Of a DNA stretch of 64,000 bases, positions 23,164 to 36,246 are shown piece after piece; the stretch's first letter is position 1; each line of letters begins with the position of its first letter. A program made the position numbers and the translations under genes. The notes beneath the pieces were generated by a model that saw only the letters and a list, made by a program, of their open reading frames with translations, ran no database searches and was not told the DNA's origin. The DNA is from Lunularia cruciata (taxonomy: Eukaryota > Streptophyta > Marchantiopsida > Lunulariales > Lunulariaceae). The stretch is from assembly GCA_948567375.1 (NCBI GenBank), contig OX419760.1:29264001-29328000 (forward strand), written 5' to 3'.

Positions 23164-26100
23164 TCTTATATTTATAATTTATTATGTTCTTATTACTGAG
23201 CTTTTTTAATGTGAAATCAATTCAATCACTTTTATCTTAAAAGAATTTTTATTGAAATTTTAACATTACTTTAATGTCATATATTTAGATTATATTTGAC
23301 TTTATATGCATGATTTTATTTTCTTGTCTAATCAAGTATTTTTGGTTTGTTATATCGAGTTATTTATAGTGTAATAATTATAGAATTGTGTACTTAAGGA
23401 TATGATATCAAAATATACCAAATATTAGATTTAATATAGAATATTTATTGATATAATTAATTTTATTAAATTAATTTTAGGTAAAATAAAATAAAATCTT
23501 ATATAATTTATAGTTTATCTCTAAGTAAAGCTAAACACTTATTTTAAAATATAATCCAAAATGTATCATTAGTAATATGAATCTTTACTTGCATTGATAT
23601 GAAATTAGAAAATCTAGAATACTTTTCTATCCTTACCTAAAGTACTAATTCATATGTTGGATTTTAGATATGATCCATTAATTATATTATATTTAAGGAT
23701 CTAGTTATTGTCACGTCAAATGTAATATCGTATCTAAGTTGCTTAGACAATGGAGTTACAGTGATAGTAGTTAGAGGTATTTTAGCGATCACTCATAGAC
23801 TATTTTTTGATGGTCAGATTTCGTGTTCAAGGTACTAACTTCATGGTGGTGCACACCGTCACTTTGCACTATTCGCACGGTTGGGTGTGCCATCAATGAC
23901 AATTAGGATTTTAGATTTAGCTCGAGTCCAAGGGTATACTTTTGAAGTGTAGCTCTAGAGAATTCACTTGTCTGATGTTGAGCCTTCAAGTTCTTGGCTA
24001 TGGTGGACAGAGGTATCATTTGGATTCTCTTAGTTAGAGTGGATGTGACTTGATTATAATTAGTACACAATTGTTTGCAGTTAATAGAGTGATAGATCAA
24101 GTAATGATATGAATTGAATTGAGTTGATTCGAGTGGTGTAAACAAACGGATTATTGTGGTACTTTAGAATCTATGTATGACTCATATGTGAGTTATGTGT
24201 CTATAATGAATGATGCTGACAATTATGTATATTATGTAGTGATGTATATACTCACTACACTATGAAAAAAATTATTCATAGGTTACAAAGCTAACTATAT
24301 TGTTATTTTGCTAAATCATGTACATTTTATGATTCAAAATCATCTTGTATTTTAGATGACATTGATATATAATAGAAATAATGTTCTGAATGATAATTTC
24401 AATTTTGTAAACTATTCCAAACATTCTTAATCAAATAGACCATCATGAAGTAGGAAGTAAGTCTTAAAAGTATATATTAACTAAGAATGTTTTAAAAGCA
24501 ACCGAATAGAGTCACTTTCAAGACATAATAAACTATTTCACATCAAAGAAAGCTAATAGATTTATTGTTTTGAGCTGGTGACTTATATAAGTAGACTTAA
24601 TAAAAAATAATGAATATTCTAAAATTGTATTATTATTACTTGAGATAATACATATTTTATTATTTATTATGTTTATCTTTGTGTTTTTTGTGTGTATATT
24701 ATTACATAAATAAATAAATAATTATCATTTGATGATTTTATCTAAGTAAGATGCAATTATAAGAAGTAGACATTGCTAATATAATAAGTTCATGGTTGTC
24801 CAAATATGCAAGCCACTATAAAATTTTAAATTTTTTAATAAAACTGTATTATTAGGACCACTTGGTCTCAAATATTTTTTATTCATTTTTAATTTAAAAG
24901 AAATGATATTTTAAACTATTATTTATGTTTACCTTAATTTCTTTTTTTAGATATGCATTGAGTTGAAACAAAAAAGAAATATCATTCAAAATATCCTTCA
25001 TACATTATTAAATAAATAAATAATATAATCATAATATCTAATTAATAATAAAATTTTAATATCTGATGAAGTGAATTTATGTAATTATTAGCATAAATAA
25101 ATATTAATTTTATTTATTAAAATATTAAACAACACTAAGAATATATTCAAGACACTATTATCTATTATTTATGACTTTTCTTGATAATTTCTTGTGCACC
25201 TTTTTATCTTGTTTAGCTTATTAATATCAATCTTTATTTTATTTGAATTTTCATTCTGGTATAATGTGTTATCAATCAGGGTGTTTATATTCTAGGTGAA
25301 CTGTCATTATATTTTCCTTATGATCATAAATATATCTTTGGTCTAATATCTTACTGTTTGTAATGAATATATACATTTGCAGTAAATATGAGAAGAGAGG
25401 AGAAATATTTCCTTGTTCAAGAGGTAGGTTTAGTACTTGATAATAATCATAATTAAGTTTATCTATATGTGTAAATTTTTATAATATAAATGCTAGATTT
25501 ATAGAAGGTCTATTCTTAACTTATGCTGAGGTATTATAAACGTATTAACATCTGCATCTTAACAATCATATAAGAAAATGTCTTGATCCTTTAATGCTGG
25601 TTATTAGCTTTTTGATAGATTGATATAGGTTCTGACTAACGAAAAAATAGCCACCTTAAGAGGGACTGATTGATCAATGAAACAAAAAATAAAATCATCG
25701 TAGCCATTTAATGATATTTACACTAATTTTATGTATATAATGCCATGTTTAACCATACTTCTATTCAATTTTATAAATATCTGATTAATATGTCTACTAA
25801 TATCACTTAAATAATAAAATTCAACCTGAATATGCTTTAACAAATCTCGTTAGTGTGCTCAAAGATTGTTGAAGCTACTCTGGCCTTAACTAACTTAATT
25901 CTCAATTCACTTCATAAAATATGAAGTTGTGGAGTCATTAATCTAAATTTAGAAGAAAAACTGAATTTTACAATAATTGGAGTGACTATGGTTAATTGTA
26001 GAATATCCGGATCTTATAAGAATGCTCGTCATGCCAATAGCTTTAATTGAGTCTTACCATACATAAATTTTATAACTTAATAAGTATAAATTTTAGATTC

Positions 26101-26880
26101 AGGAAATTCATGGAACTTCTTAAGAAGATTTAAATACATTATGTGGATTCTTTCCTTTTGAAATGTGTTGTCTTATTCTTTCTTTCTTTGAACTATTGTA
26201 GAGTAGTTCATACTATTATACATCCAATTCTTTTGTAAAATTCACATGAGGAATAATATTTGGATGGAGCATATCTCTACTTAAATGCATAAACGAGAGT
26301 ATTAGTATTCACTTTATCTTTGGGTTGTGCATTTAAATAATCTTAATTTTATTATTTATAATATTTTAAAAGTTATATGTACAACTTTATCCTAATTAGG
26401 AAAGAATATCCCATATCAAACATGGATAAGTAATTTTTTAATTGATGATGAATTTTTAAAGGAGTTTATTAAATGTTATTTTGTAGGGGCTCTTCTAAGA
26501 GAGCACAAATTTATACGGGGAGAGGTGAACCAAAACTCGGAAACGTTCTTTAGTAATCAATTTAGACTACAAAAATTTCAAGTGAACATATTACTGGAAT
26601 ATGACTAAATAAAAAAAACAAGATACAGAAATTAGTTATGACATTATAGAGAAAGGTTACGTGCTGGATTTCAAAGATTACAATTAGAATACTTAATTAA
26701 ATATTGCTTTTGAACATTATTCTATAATATCTTGATTTGACCCTTCCATTAACTTCTTAACTAAGCTAATCACAATCACACTAAATTTTCACAATCTATT
26801 CACACAATCACACAATTCCACTTAGTTCTATCGTTTCTCAGCTTTGCCTCAGTCTAGTCTACCTTGGGCTTGCTTACAAA
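23036..26880. other. Long AT-rich gene-free stretch with a TA microsatellite
   Basis: Almost uniformly AT-rich. A run of about 42 bases of alternating T and A lies at 23119-23160. No frame over 80 codons has recognisable content. Probably old retroelement DNA, but no terminal repeats or domains could be made out. Confidence 0.5.
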
Positions 26881-28380
26881 GTTCAAGTAGTATCCACACC
26901 AAATCACTCTGACATCGGAAGTGCTGGAACATGGGGATTAGTGAGTCGGGAAGCCGTTCTAAGTGTACAAGCCCGACAAAACAAGATCACTTCCTATACC
27001 CCGCTGAATTCGGAAGGTACCGGAGTAACGATATTAATGAAGAACATCGATTTTGGATACTTCTGATCATGTGAACTGATTAGGTGGTTTGTGTTTTAAG
27101 TGGTCAATCAAGCATTCTTCTGTCGCACTGTGCCTGTCAGTTCCTATGCAGTTTGAGCAGACTGACTGAAAACGTGGACGCTTATCCGGATAAACGTGAA
27201 GATCTGGCTTCAGTTCAGCCCGGAATTTCTCGTTGGAGGAATTCGTCCTTGTTCGCCTTCGTCTACCTGCGACTTTCTCGTCGCATGCGTTCTCTCTCCC
27301 AATGCTCCATTGCCGAATCTGATTCTGGGACAAGACCCATATATTGCTCGATAGCCTGACATCCTCGGATTCGAGGAATCTGAATGGAAGGGATATCAAT
27401 CTATCTTGCTGCTCTACTTGAAAATGTTCTGTACAATCCTATCTAGAGCTTACGATGTCCGTCAGAGGATGAGTAGTGTTTCAACCATTCACTGATTTCT
27501 GACACTTCTTGAGAATGTTCTTTCTAATACAACCGAGTGTCCCATGCACATCTGAAATTGAGCAGGTCTTAAGTTATTGACCACCACTCTTGCGATTCCT
27601 AGCCGCACGCAATAAAGACGAGGCAGGCAAGACCAGCACCTGTGCCTGTGCCTACATAGTGTACTGAGTTGTGCTTAGTTTCCCGGAAACAACTAGAAGT
27701 GGCGAACGAAAGTTTTACAGTTACCGAAGACACTTCAGTGATGCCGAAGTGAACATAACATTTGATTACCAAATGGAAGGTAGGTTTTCCACTATCAAGC
27801 TTCTGTACACGATTGGGTGATTGGAGGAAATCTTCAGTTCTTTTATTTTCCATTTTGTCTCTTCTATAAAGGTGAAGTAGTCAATTCATGGATGGAGGAG
27901 AGTCAAAACTAGTGTAACATTGACTGGGCACTAAAGTGGAAACTGGACGAAGGCAACAACTAAGTAAAGACTGCTCAGCTTTCTCATGTGACACATGTTG
28001 GTTTAGCGCACTCCACCTTAAATACCGTTTGAAGCGCTTTATGTTCTCTCTTCGAAGCAACACGGCCATTGATGTTGGCATTGCTACCGTTTCATAATTT
28101 TATTCTTTGAAATTACGTATACGGTACTGATAATGCAGAAGATGATTTTCCAAAGCCTTTATGATATGTTTGTTAGCAATTAGTGAAGATTGGGTCTAGA
28201 CTATTGTGGGTCATGCTAGACTCCAGTAAAGAGGCCTAGAACCTGTGACAATGAATGATCAACAGCTACCTTGGTTGAGATCTTGTCTTAGTGCTGCTTT
28301 CGGTACCTGAAACTTGTTTAAGTTTATGTTCTTGAGAAGCACAAACTCAGCTGTATGGTTTTTATATTGATCCTCATCTT
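26881..28380. other. GC-richer island with unrecognised fragments
   Basis: Base composition shifts towards gene-like values. A minus frame at 27399-27067 includes LKPDLHVYPDKRPRF and an Arg-rich GRRRRTRT. About 27600-27670 resembles the cassette end at 32885-32985 (TAGCCGC..., GACGAGGCA, AAGACC...C). A plus frame near 27960-28100 reads CDTCWFSALHLKYRLKRF. None is recognised. Confidence 0.25.
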
Positions 28381-28544
28381 ATTTTAGGTGTTTAGATGGG
28401 GACCGAGAGTGTTGATGTGGATAAGATTATGGACAGCTTCAAGGCTGAAGATGATCTATAATCAGCAAGGATTGTGATCAAGAAGAGGGGGAGTTTGGCC
28501 AAGACCATGATCTAGAACCACACTATCTACAGGCATGCGACTTG

Positions 28545-28715
28545 GTGAGGGAGACGCAGCCAGAGTTTAAGGACATCTTAAATAAGGGCCGCGTAGGGGT
28601 GAGTGGATTGTATCGATCCATGATAATTAGGTGAGGGAGACACAGCCAGAGTTTAAGGACATCTTAAACATCGGCGCGTTGGGGTGAGTGGATTGTATCG
28701 ATCCATGATAATTAG
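28545..28715. repeat. 86 bp tandem duplication
   Basis: GTGAGGGAGACGCAGCCAGA starts at 28545 and, with one change, at 28631. Both units end in GATCCATGATAATTAG. Confidence 0.8.
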
Positions 28716-28840
28716 CCGTCTTTCCCAAATGTTATGCAGAATGGGAGCCGAGATCTTGACTATTGAAGCCCGGGAAAGAAGAACTTCACTAAAGGTATGT
28801 TATATTCCATAAAATGAAGTGTCTTTTGATCAGTCCGCAA

Positions 28841-28986
28841 GACCTTGCATCATCCGGAAGAGAACACATAACAGTCCTACCACTGGGCCTAGGAGTCTAA
28901 ATTGTGGCACTGAGACCTTGCATCATCCGGAAGAGAACACATAGCAGTCCTACCACTGGGCCTAGGAGTCCAAATTGTGGCACTGA
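28841..28986. repeat. 73 bp tandem duplication with a diverged third unit
   Basis: GACCTTGCATCATCCGGAAG starts at 28841 and 28914. A diverged unit follows to about 29080. One frame reads TGPRSPNCGTE and then AEPRSPNHGAE, a short Pro/Arg/Ser-rich repeat. Confidence 0.75.
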
Positions 28987-29717
28987 GGGAATCTTGCGAA
29001 GCATTTTGAGGAGAAGGCGTTTGAAGATTCATAGCGATCCTACTGCTGAGCCTAGGAGTCCAAATCATGGCGCTGAGAGAGCCCACCATTTTGAAGAGCA
29101 GAGGCGTTTAAATGATCCGGTGAGTCAATAATTGGATGAGCGATGGGTGAAATTTAGGTTGAGATTTATTTATGGAATTCTTAGGGTCTTTGATTCTACG
29201 TTTTAGACTTTGAATGTATTGGCATATAATCAAGTTGTATTTCAATTGTTTAGGTCCAACAGGTTTGCATTTCATTAAATTCTTGCGGTACAGACAACCG
29301 CAATTGACTGATCTCCGATTCCATAATGAAGAGCTGAGTTCTGACCGCTCAGCTTGCGAGCGCAACTGGTCATTAGCAGGAAAGGAAGAGGAGGTGGTTG
29401 TCTCGAGCAAGAGGATCTGCTTGCCACGGAGACTGCAAAGCAAAAAGTGGAAGCTGAAATGTCCATCTACATGTGGAAGGAGTAAAAATATTTGAGAAGA
29501 TTTGAGTGTTGGATTATAACAGCACCAGGGCTTTGATAGAAGACACCATGTATGTTGACTAAAGGTTTATGGAAGATGTCAAGCAACAGTTGATGGGAAG
29601 CCATTTGGAAGAAACTCTCCAAAAGGTCTTGGATGCCTTGGGAGACGTAGGAGGAGTACTCGGTGAAATGGGAGCAAGAACACACAATACATATCAAGCA
29701 TTGACACCCACAAACTT

Positions 29718-31190
29718 GAAAAAATGATCCAAAGTAGAGAGCATTATAGATAGACTAAATATAAGAGATTGCATCACATTTCAATGACCCCTCGACAATT
29801 CCAAAGAAAATTTTAATTGCATGTTATACATCCGAGTTCAAACTCGCCACCGTTCCAAAAGAAAATTAAGTACACGGTACGCAGTAAAGTCCTTGATGCA
29901 TAAGTTGGAAAATAATTTTCCAAAACATATCTAATTAAAGATGCTAGCAAAGTCAAGAGATTTAAAATCAAGTATTGGATATACCCAACTTAACTTTCTC
30001 CTTTGACCGGTAGATAGTACTTAAAAATAATTACTAGTAAAGTCATAAAAGTAAAAGTCAACTTATTATTAACAAGTGAAAGAAATTGCTACCTTGACAT
30101 CCATGAGGACAATTTAAATAATACTTAAGAAATCTCAATTTGAATAAGTATTTCAAATAATAATTCCTTAAGAAGTGAAAGAAATATCACTGCAATCTTC
30201 AGTTTCTAGTGATATACACACGAAGTATTTTTTGTGCATGATAACATTTTACTTCTACATTAAGTATCGACAGTTTACTTTTAGAGAAGTATCCGTACAA
30301 ATGCCTCAGTTGAGATCTAGAATCGATAGATATCTAGAACTAAACAATAAATTGAATTCATATAAGTAAAACAATTGCTTTGGTATTAACCACTTAACGT
30401 TCACTATGACTTCCCCATGTTAGATTTTATTTTATAATGGATTTTATTTTCTGATGATTAATGATTATACTATCTTATGTCGAAGAATATATTTTTAGAT
30501 ATTATTATCTATTATTTATTTGAAAAATGATAACAAGAAATTTAGAAAAACATTTTGATATTATTTGCAACCAAAATACCAAAATAATCTTAACCTATTG
30601 CAGAAAAGGTCACAAACACATTTTTGATCCCATTTTTCCTCATCTTATGGTCAAATGTATCCATATTTGGGCCAAAATTAAAGTTGGTTGAGGAAAATAG
30701 TGACCATTCTGACGTTCTTGTACCTATTTAAAAATAAAATTTTGTTCTTTATTGTCTATGTTAGGTATGTTGAACTTATTTTCCAGTTCTAAGTATGATA
30801 TATAAATATATAAATATTATGATATGGATACAAATAGCTTATTTGGGTTTGGAAATGGATTGTGAGATAAATCCAAGTAACATTTTCTTTTTATGTTGAC
30901 CAATAAACAGGACCTTGTAATATTTACTGATAAAGTGATCGATGACAACCTATTAACATATGAAAAGGAAGTTGCTACCTTTATCCATAAAAGATCTATG
31001 CATAAAAGAATTTAAGTTTTATAAGGAAGAGTTCAGTGTATATCAATGTGATATTTACTTTTGAGATACGCATAGTATTCTTTAAAAATAATAGAATTAA
31101 AAATGTTTCAATTCTATTTGGGAATTATAGTTTCTAATTAGATAAAATACCTTCAAATAGTTCAATTTTGATGTGGAGTTTATAAATGCA
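29718..31190. repeat. AT-rich dispersed repeat, copy 3
   Basis: Starts abruptly at AAATGATCCAAAGTAGAGAG, missing the first 300 bp of copies 1 and 2. It then keeps both the middle section of copy 1 (GAAATATCAATGCAAT-type, FREVSVQMP-like trace) and the right end of copy 2. Confidence 0.65.
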
Positions 31191-31320
31191 GGATATGCAC
31201 ATTGCCTCCCCAAATATCTCCTTGCAGATTTATCACGGATGGGAAAATAATCTTCCACCATAGCATGTATAATAGTCTTCCTGCATCCAATGCTCCCCAG
31301 GCAAACAAAATGCCTCATGT
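31186..31320. repeat. Short dispersed repeat shared with 40535-40620
   Basis: ATGCAGGATATGCACATTGCCT and the following CCAAATAT, CGGATGGGAAA and AATCTTCCACCA occur here and at 40535. In both places the sequence begins right after AT-rich repeat-like DNA, so it may be the end of an element. Confidence 0.5.
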
Positions 31321-31439
31321 ATCATGGAAGCATAAAGACACAACTCTCTCCCTTGTACTCAGCCAGTCCATGTTTCCTTGTCCCAAGTATGAGCAAACTC
31401 AGAACATGATGGTAACATGATGTCAATCTTGCACACATT

Positions 31440-32870
31440 CATGAGGAAGGTCGCGCCACCACATGCTGGGCCGTACGTGCAGTTGTTCAAAGTGAGGAAA
31501 GGGAGTTCTTCACCTATGAGTGGTACGGGAAGGTCTTTGCTAGATTAGTGAAGATGATGGTTGAACAAAATTCACTGTAGCACAGGAACTGCAACTCATG
31601 CCCTAGCTCGATTCAATATCTGTGCGGATAAGGAGAAACGAAAGCAGCAAACCAATTTCTTGGCTTCAGAACAAGGTCTCAAGATTTTCACGAAGCTTCT
31701 CGAGGAACAGCAACAGCAACTGCGTAACGCAAGGAGCTGCAGGGATTATTGCAAAACCTAGACACAGTGGAGGAGAATAAACTCTTGATTGGTAGGGAGT
31801 CGCGTGCACGTGCAACCCTTATGAGTGTTGCTGCTGAGGGTTCAGTTACTGCTATTCGCGTGCACGTGCGATTCAGTGTAGGGCATGAAGCGAGGGCATT
31901 ATTTATCATTGCTTCAGCAGAAGACGACAAGACCCGTCGCAAATTGGCGTCAATCGGCATAACATCAACTCTTCTACATGTCTTGGTGGAATAGGTGCGT
32001 AATAAGTTTCATCCCAAATTGAGAGTCTGCAGTCAGGGTTCTTGCTACAGCAAATGCCAAGCTTAAATATAAAGTTCTGGTTCCTGAATTTAAGGATGTT
32101 CTGATGCTGCGGGATGATGATGAACATCCCTCAAGACCTCACAATCCACACCTCACAATCTTGGCCATTCTTAACCACGTTGGATCTCCTGACTCTATAT
32201 CTGAATAATTCAGACTTAAGATTGCTGTGACGGGAAACGCCAGAGAATTTATGGTGAGACTGGTGAGAAGGAATGATCCAGACGTGCGACACATGTAGCA
32301 GCCATGGTGGTGCTAACAGCAGGCAGTGAGATGATGAGGCTGAAGCCCGATGCAGCTTTACAGGCGCACTCATGTCCGTCAATGGAGATGAATCACACAC
32401 CGCGGTCACACTTATAAGAGATGGTCCAGGGCTCGTGAAAGGTTTTGTGTGCATGCTTGCAGAAGGCAACAGTGGGGACATGCAGTACAGTGCGGCATGG
32501 TTGTTGGGATTTCTCTCGGACACTGTTGAAGTTAAAACCCAGGTTTTAGGTATACCACATGCTCTAGATCGTCTGGTTCAGTTGATGAATTCTCCTGCCA
32601 ACCTCGATGTTGCTGTCTATGCAGCACTTGCTATTTGGATTTTGGCGAAGAGCGACACAGGTTCTGCAGCTCCGTGAATCATAGCAAGTGATCCCCGGGT
32701 ACTGGAGAAACTTGTGAAGCTACTGAATGACTTTGATGAAGCTGCTCATAAAGAGCTCCCGGAAAAGATCATCAAGTCACATTGGTCTGGGGTCACTTTC
32801 AAGTTTCCAAGCGCTCTAGCGAAAACGTTCACAGTAGGCCTTAAGATACTTTCAGTTATATGCCACTGTA
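31440..32870 (+). pseudogene. ARM-repeat pseudogene D (left arm)
   Basis: Pieces in changing frames include TATHALARFNICADKEKRK, ALFIIASAEDDKTR, LVKGFVCMLAEGNSGDMQYS, VLDR-type LDRLVQLMNSP and DPRVLEKLVKLLNDFDEAAH, which are typical armadillo/HEAT helices. It runs opposite to, and tail-to-tail with, copy C. It has frameshifts, a stop after MMVEQNSL, a TGA after GSAAP, and a roughly 42 bp loss near 32410 relative to copy E. The modules are not of the 87-residue NLR type, so this was a separate ARM protein. No function can be assigned. Confidence 0.55.
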
Positions 32871-33039
32871 CTCTTTGCAAGTCCTAGCCGCCAGAAATAA
32901 TGACGAGGCATGCAAGACCGGCATCTGTGCGTGTGCCTCCCTACTGCACCTATGTGCTTAGTTTCGGACTCTGTTCACGGGAACACGTTGACAAATAAAA
33001 TAAGGTAATTGATATCTTCACATCTCGTTAATAATTTCG

Positions 33040-33310
33040 AGTATCCCGGTCAAGTTGGAGAATTCTAACTTAGCAAATGATTCAATTATTTTTCCCGAAC
33101 AGCACTCAGAAAAAGTGCTGCTCCGGAAGCTAGGGGGAGACAGCATTTCAGCTTCGTCGGGTACTATTTCATCCGCTAAGAATTTCCAGTATCCGATCAA
33201 GATGGAAAATTCTAACTTAGCAAATGGTTCAACTACTTTTTCCGAGCAGCACTCAGAAAAAGTGCTGCTCGGAAGCTAGGGGGAGAAGGCATTTCAGCGT
33301 CGTCCAGTAG
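33040..33310. repeat. 147 bp tandem repeat with an inner hairpin, left arm
   Basis: The unit starting AATTCTAACTTAGCAAATG begins at 33061 and again at 33208, a 147 bp period. The second unit holds a perfect inverted repeat at 33242-33253 and 33261-33272 with a 7-base loop. 147 is a multiple of three, and one plus-strand frame reads ENSNLAN and then EQHSEKVLLRKLGG in both units without a stop, so it may once have been coding. Confidence 0.7.
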
Positions 33311-33369
33311 GGTAACTCCATTTGTTGAATAAATATATACATCTGTCTGTGGGTTTCCAGCAGTGTCGA

Positions 33370-33609
33370 AGCCAGCAGAGAATATGCGTCAAAGTGTTGG
33401 CTGCTGTAGGGACTTTACCTCATCAAACGACCGGTGGAAATTTTCCATCCTACCAACAATCTGCTGAGGGTCCTGGTGCGGAGAATGGGTTGGTTCCGGT
33501 TGGTGCATCGAATGCTGCATCCTGTCTGCCCCAGCCATCCTTCCTTTCCTTCCTTATACTGCTCGTGACGTCCCTCTCCTTGATTTCGGGCTGTTCTCTT
33601 TGTTTGTAA
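33370..33609 (+). other. Possible C-terminal exon of a GPI-anchored protein, left copy
   Basis: The frame runs KVLAAVGTLPHQTTGG and GPGAENGLVPVGAS, then PSFLSFLILLVTSLSLISG to a stop at 33607-33609. A small-residue stretch followed by a short hydrophobic end is what a GPI attachment signal looks like. A putative acceptor (TTTCCAG) lies at about 33355-33361. The right copy keeps the frame. No upstream domain is visible, so this is only a tail-type call. Confidence 0.3.
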
Positions 33610-33672
33610 CCGTTGTGATATAGCTATTCCGTTGTGTACTAGTTTCAATTTTGACAAATCAGGAACTCACTC

Positions 33673-34151
33673 ATGTCGGAGTTGTTACAACCTAGTGTAA
33701 TTGGAAAGAATGATCCTGTAGAGACCATAGGATCCATTGTAAGTTGTCTTTCTTCATTTAAATCCAAATATTTGACGCTCTCTATCGAATGTGTAGCAAA
33801 TTGATTTACAGTAACAGGGAATGGATCTGAGTAGCTTATGAAGAGTTGAATTTCTACCAGTGGGACTTTTAACCTTCTAAAATCTAAAAAATTAAGGTGA
33901 TGGCAGTGACGATTCTGCTAGGTTCTCACTCTCTAACCATACAACCTACAGTAAGTAGATCTATAGGCTGTATGCTTGTGAGCAAATAATGCAAGAAAGA
34001 ACTTACATAGTTTCATGAATGTGTACATGATTGACAGAAGTCTTCAAGTGTGCATGAAATTGCTGTAGCCGATATGGGAGTTGGAGTATCTTCAATGAGG
34101 AGAAAGTTTGATAAATCACTTCCTAGGTTTGCATCTAAGAAGGCTGCCTGA
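33673..34151 (+). CDS. Two-exon mini-gene or terminal exons, left copy
   Basis: The exons would be 33673-33738 (22 codons, MSELLQPSVIGKND...) and 34038-34151 (37 codons and a stop, starting KSSSVHEIAVADMGVGV and ending RFASKKAA). The 299 bp intron has GTAAGT at its start and TTGACAG at its end, and both junctions are phase 0. The right-arm copy keeps the same frames, intron length and stop, although the exon 1 lengths differ by two whole codons. That supports real coding sequence. The ATG may be internal, making these the last exons of a larger gene. I do not recognise the protein. It is basic at the C-terminus. Confidence 0.45.
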
Positions 34152-36246
34152 ATTTCAGACTAGCAGACCTAATTTCACTTTTGGGCTTGCTAAATTGAAT
34201 TGTAATTCAGCTTGCTAATTTGAAGTGTAATTCTATTATACTTTTGTGTTTCTTCTTTGTTGTGGACTATCGACCTCTACCAACTATCATTCTCTGGTTT
34301 TGCAAGAAAACCATAATAATTTGATCTTGCACCAATCAGAAAAAGAATATGAGGTTTGAATTTGGTCTGACTGCTAGAATTCTTGTGCTCCGTCCCAGCT
34401 TTAATTGATCCTAACGATTCACCAACTCCGGTCTGCGAGACTCAGTCACATTGAGTTTTGTAAAATTCTCAGATATTACATTGTCTCAATTCCAAGACTC
34501 TTTGCCTTTCAGCATTTTGACTTTTCAATTTGGTTTATCACTTGGAATCCCTTTTTGGTTCACAGCAGGTTGTCATACCAGATATTAGAACTTGTGTTTA
34601 TGTGACTTTAGACCGCTGGTAGTGAATTCTACCTGATACATGTTGCCCACGGCATCAACCCAAAATTATTTGGTTGCCAAAACATGCATGGGTCATAGTT
34701 GCAAATTGTCTTTCAGTGGATTTAGACCGCCCGGTAGTGAATTCGACCTGATACATGTTGCACACGGCACCAACCCAAAATTCAGTGGTCGCCCAAACAT
34801 GCATGGGTCATTGCTGCAAATTGCTTCTAATTTATCTATTTCTCAGATCACATCTTGAAGTTCAAAACTTGCTTTCTCTAAGGAATTGCATGTGTTGACA
34901 CTGTCATAAATGATTCAGTGATCTGCATCCGATTTCACAGTACTTTCCCTCAACCTTTTCAGATCCGGGACAACCCGATGAAAGTGATACCAAAGTAATA
35001 ATCACGGAATCCCCTTGAGTATCAATCAATCTCCGAAACAAAGTGTCAACGGAGAGATCAGGTGCTCTACGTTTTGTTTTACAATTTCAAATCAGCAAAA
35101 TCGAAATCGGCATCCAACTTTGGTTACTTACCAACTAAACGAGCTCAAGCACCTGTTCCGAGCTAGATGCCTGTTTCTGCGGGACCCTTGGAAATCCACT
35201 GGCAAATTCGGAAGGGATATGGAACCCGTTGTCCGGAAGTCAGAGTAACACTTTTGTGAGGGCGGTGCAAAAAGAAGTAGTGGAGTCGTCTTGAATTCAG
35301 AATCCAACTCGGACTATTCAAAATTATTGGCAGCGGAGTGTATAAATATAGTAAATGGATGCGAACATATCGATTCACTAAAATAATGAAATCATAAAAG
35401 TTCTTTCATTATCTAAAATAATGAAAATGGTTTACAAAAGTTTTAGTTCTAAAGTAAAATAGCTTTAAAGTTACACCTCCATTTACTTCAAGACCTTATG
35501 ACATCATAAGACATTCCAGACTTCAAGAGGAATAGTGCCGTTACTTGAAAGCGGAAGTAGACACCCTTTGACAACAAGTCCGCACTTGCTCGTGGTATGC
35601 GTGTCAACAATGTTTACTCAAGCTCCCAAGATTCCTTGATCATCCTACATTATGTCCCAAAATTGTTACCGATATTGAAATGATCTAATTAGACGGTTGA
35701 TTGTCTCGAGACGAGCTCAGCGTCTGATCTTCATCCCTCGTACGATATGCTCGGTCGTCAAGGTAAAATTTTAATAACTCTACACCCCCGCACAAACAAC
35801 GTCCGGTAGCCCATAACCATGACATTGAACCGCAACCACTTCGCTATGCACTAGCAGGTTGAAAGAGTTCTGAATTTGGTCCACAGGGAGACATCTGTGA
35901 GTATTCAGTACTTCTCATTTCAGATGTCTGAGTGGGGAAGTACAATTCATTCAGACTCGAACATGACCGGAACCGGCTGGCCCTTTTGATTTCCATGTTG
36001 TCTTTCTTTGCTCTTAGTTGGCTTTTTATATATGTTTGTGGAAGTCACACCCTTCGCCATCTCTGAAATCTCGTTCGTCTTAGCTCACCGCTCTGTTTTA
36101 TGTTTTACACTATAAGATTGAACTGTTCTGTTTGAAACTTACAATATTAGATTATACTGCAAACGTTCATACCCCTACTCTCATGTAATGTCTATGAACT
36201 TAGAACATGAAATCAAAAGTCACGAATACAATTCTCCTTGATCTTT
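34152..36246. other. Conserved but unassigned DNA of the left arm
   Basis: Apart from the 114 bp duplication I see no convincing gene. Parts, notably 35060-35240 and 35560-35900, align well with 55620-55840 and 55000-55380 in the right arm. Short frames exist but do not hold in both arms. Confidence 0.4.
34608..34835. repeat. 114 bp tandem duplication, left arm only
   Basis: TTTAGACCGC...GAATT...CCTGATACATGTTG occurs from 34608 and again from 34721. The right arm (about 56100-56210) has this segment once, so the duplication came after the arms separated. Confidence 0.7.

Larger units (their letters stand above)
28381..29717 (+). pseudogene. Degraded unrecognised gene with tandem repeats
   Basis: A plus-strand trace begins MGTESVDVDKIMDSFKAEDD and is stopped by TAA. 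A later trace reads TRALIEDTMYVD, a stop, then RFMEDVKQQLMGSHLEETL, QKVLDALGDVGGVLGEMGA and HNTYQAL. Between them are an 86 bp tandem repeat (28545-28715) and a 73 bp tandem repeat (28841-28986) with a diverged third unit. A coding origin is likely; the identity is unknown. Confidence 0.35.
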
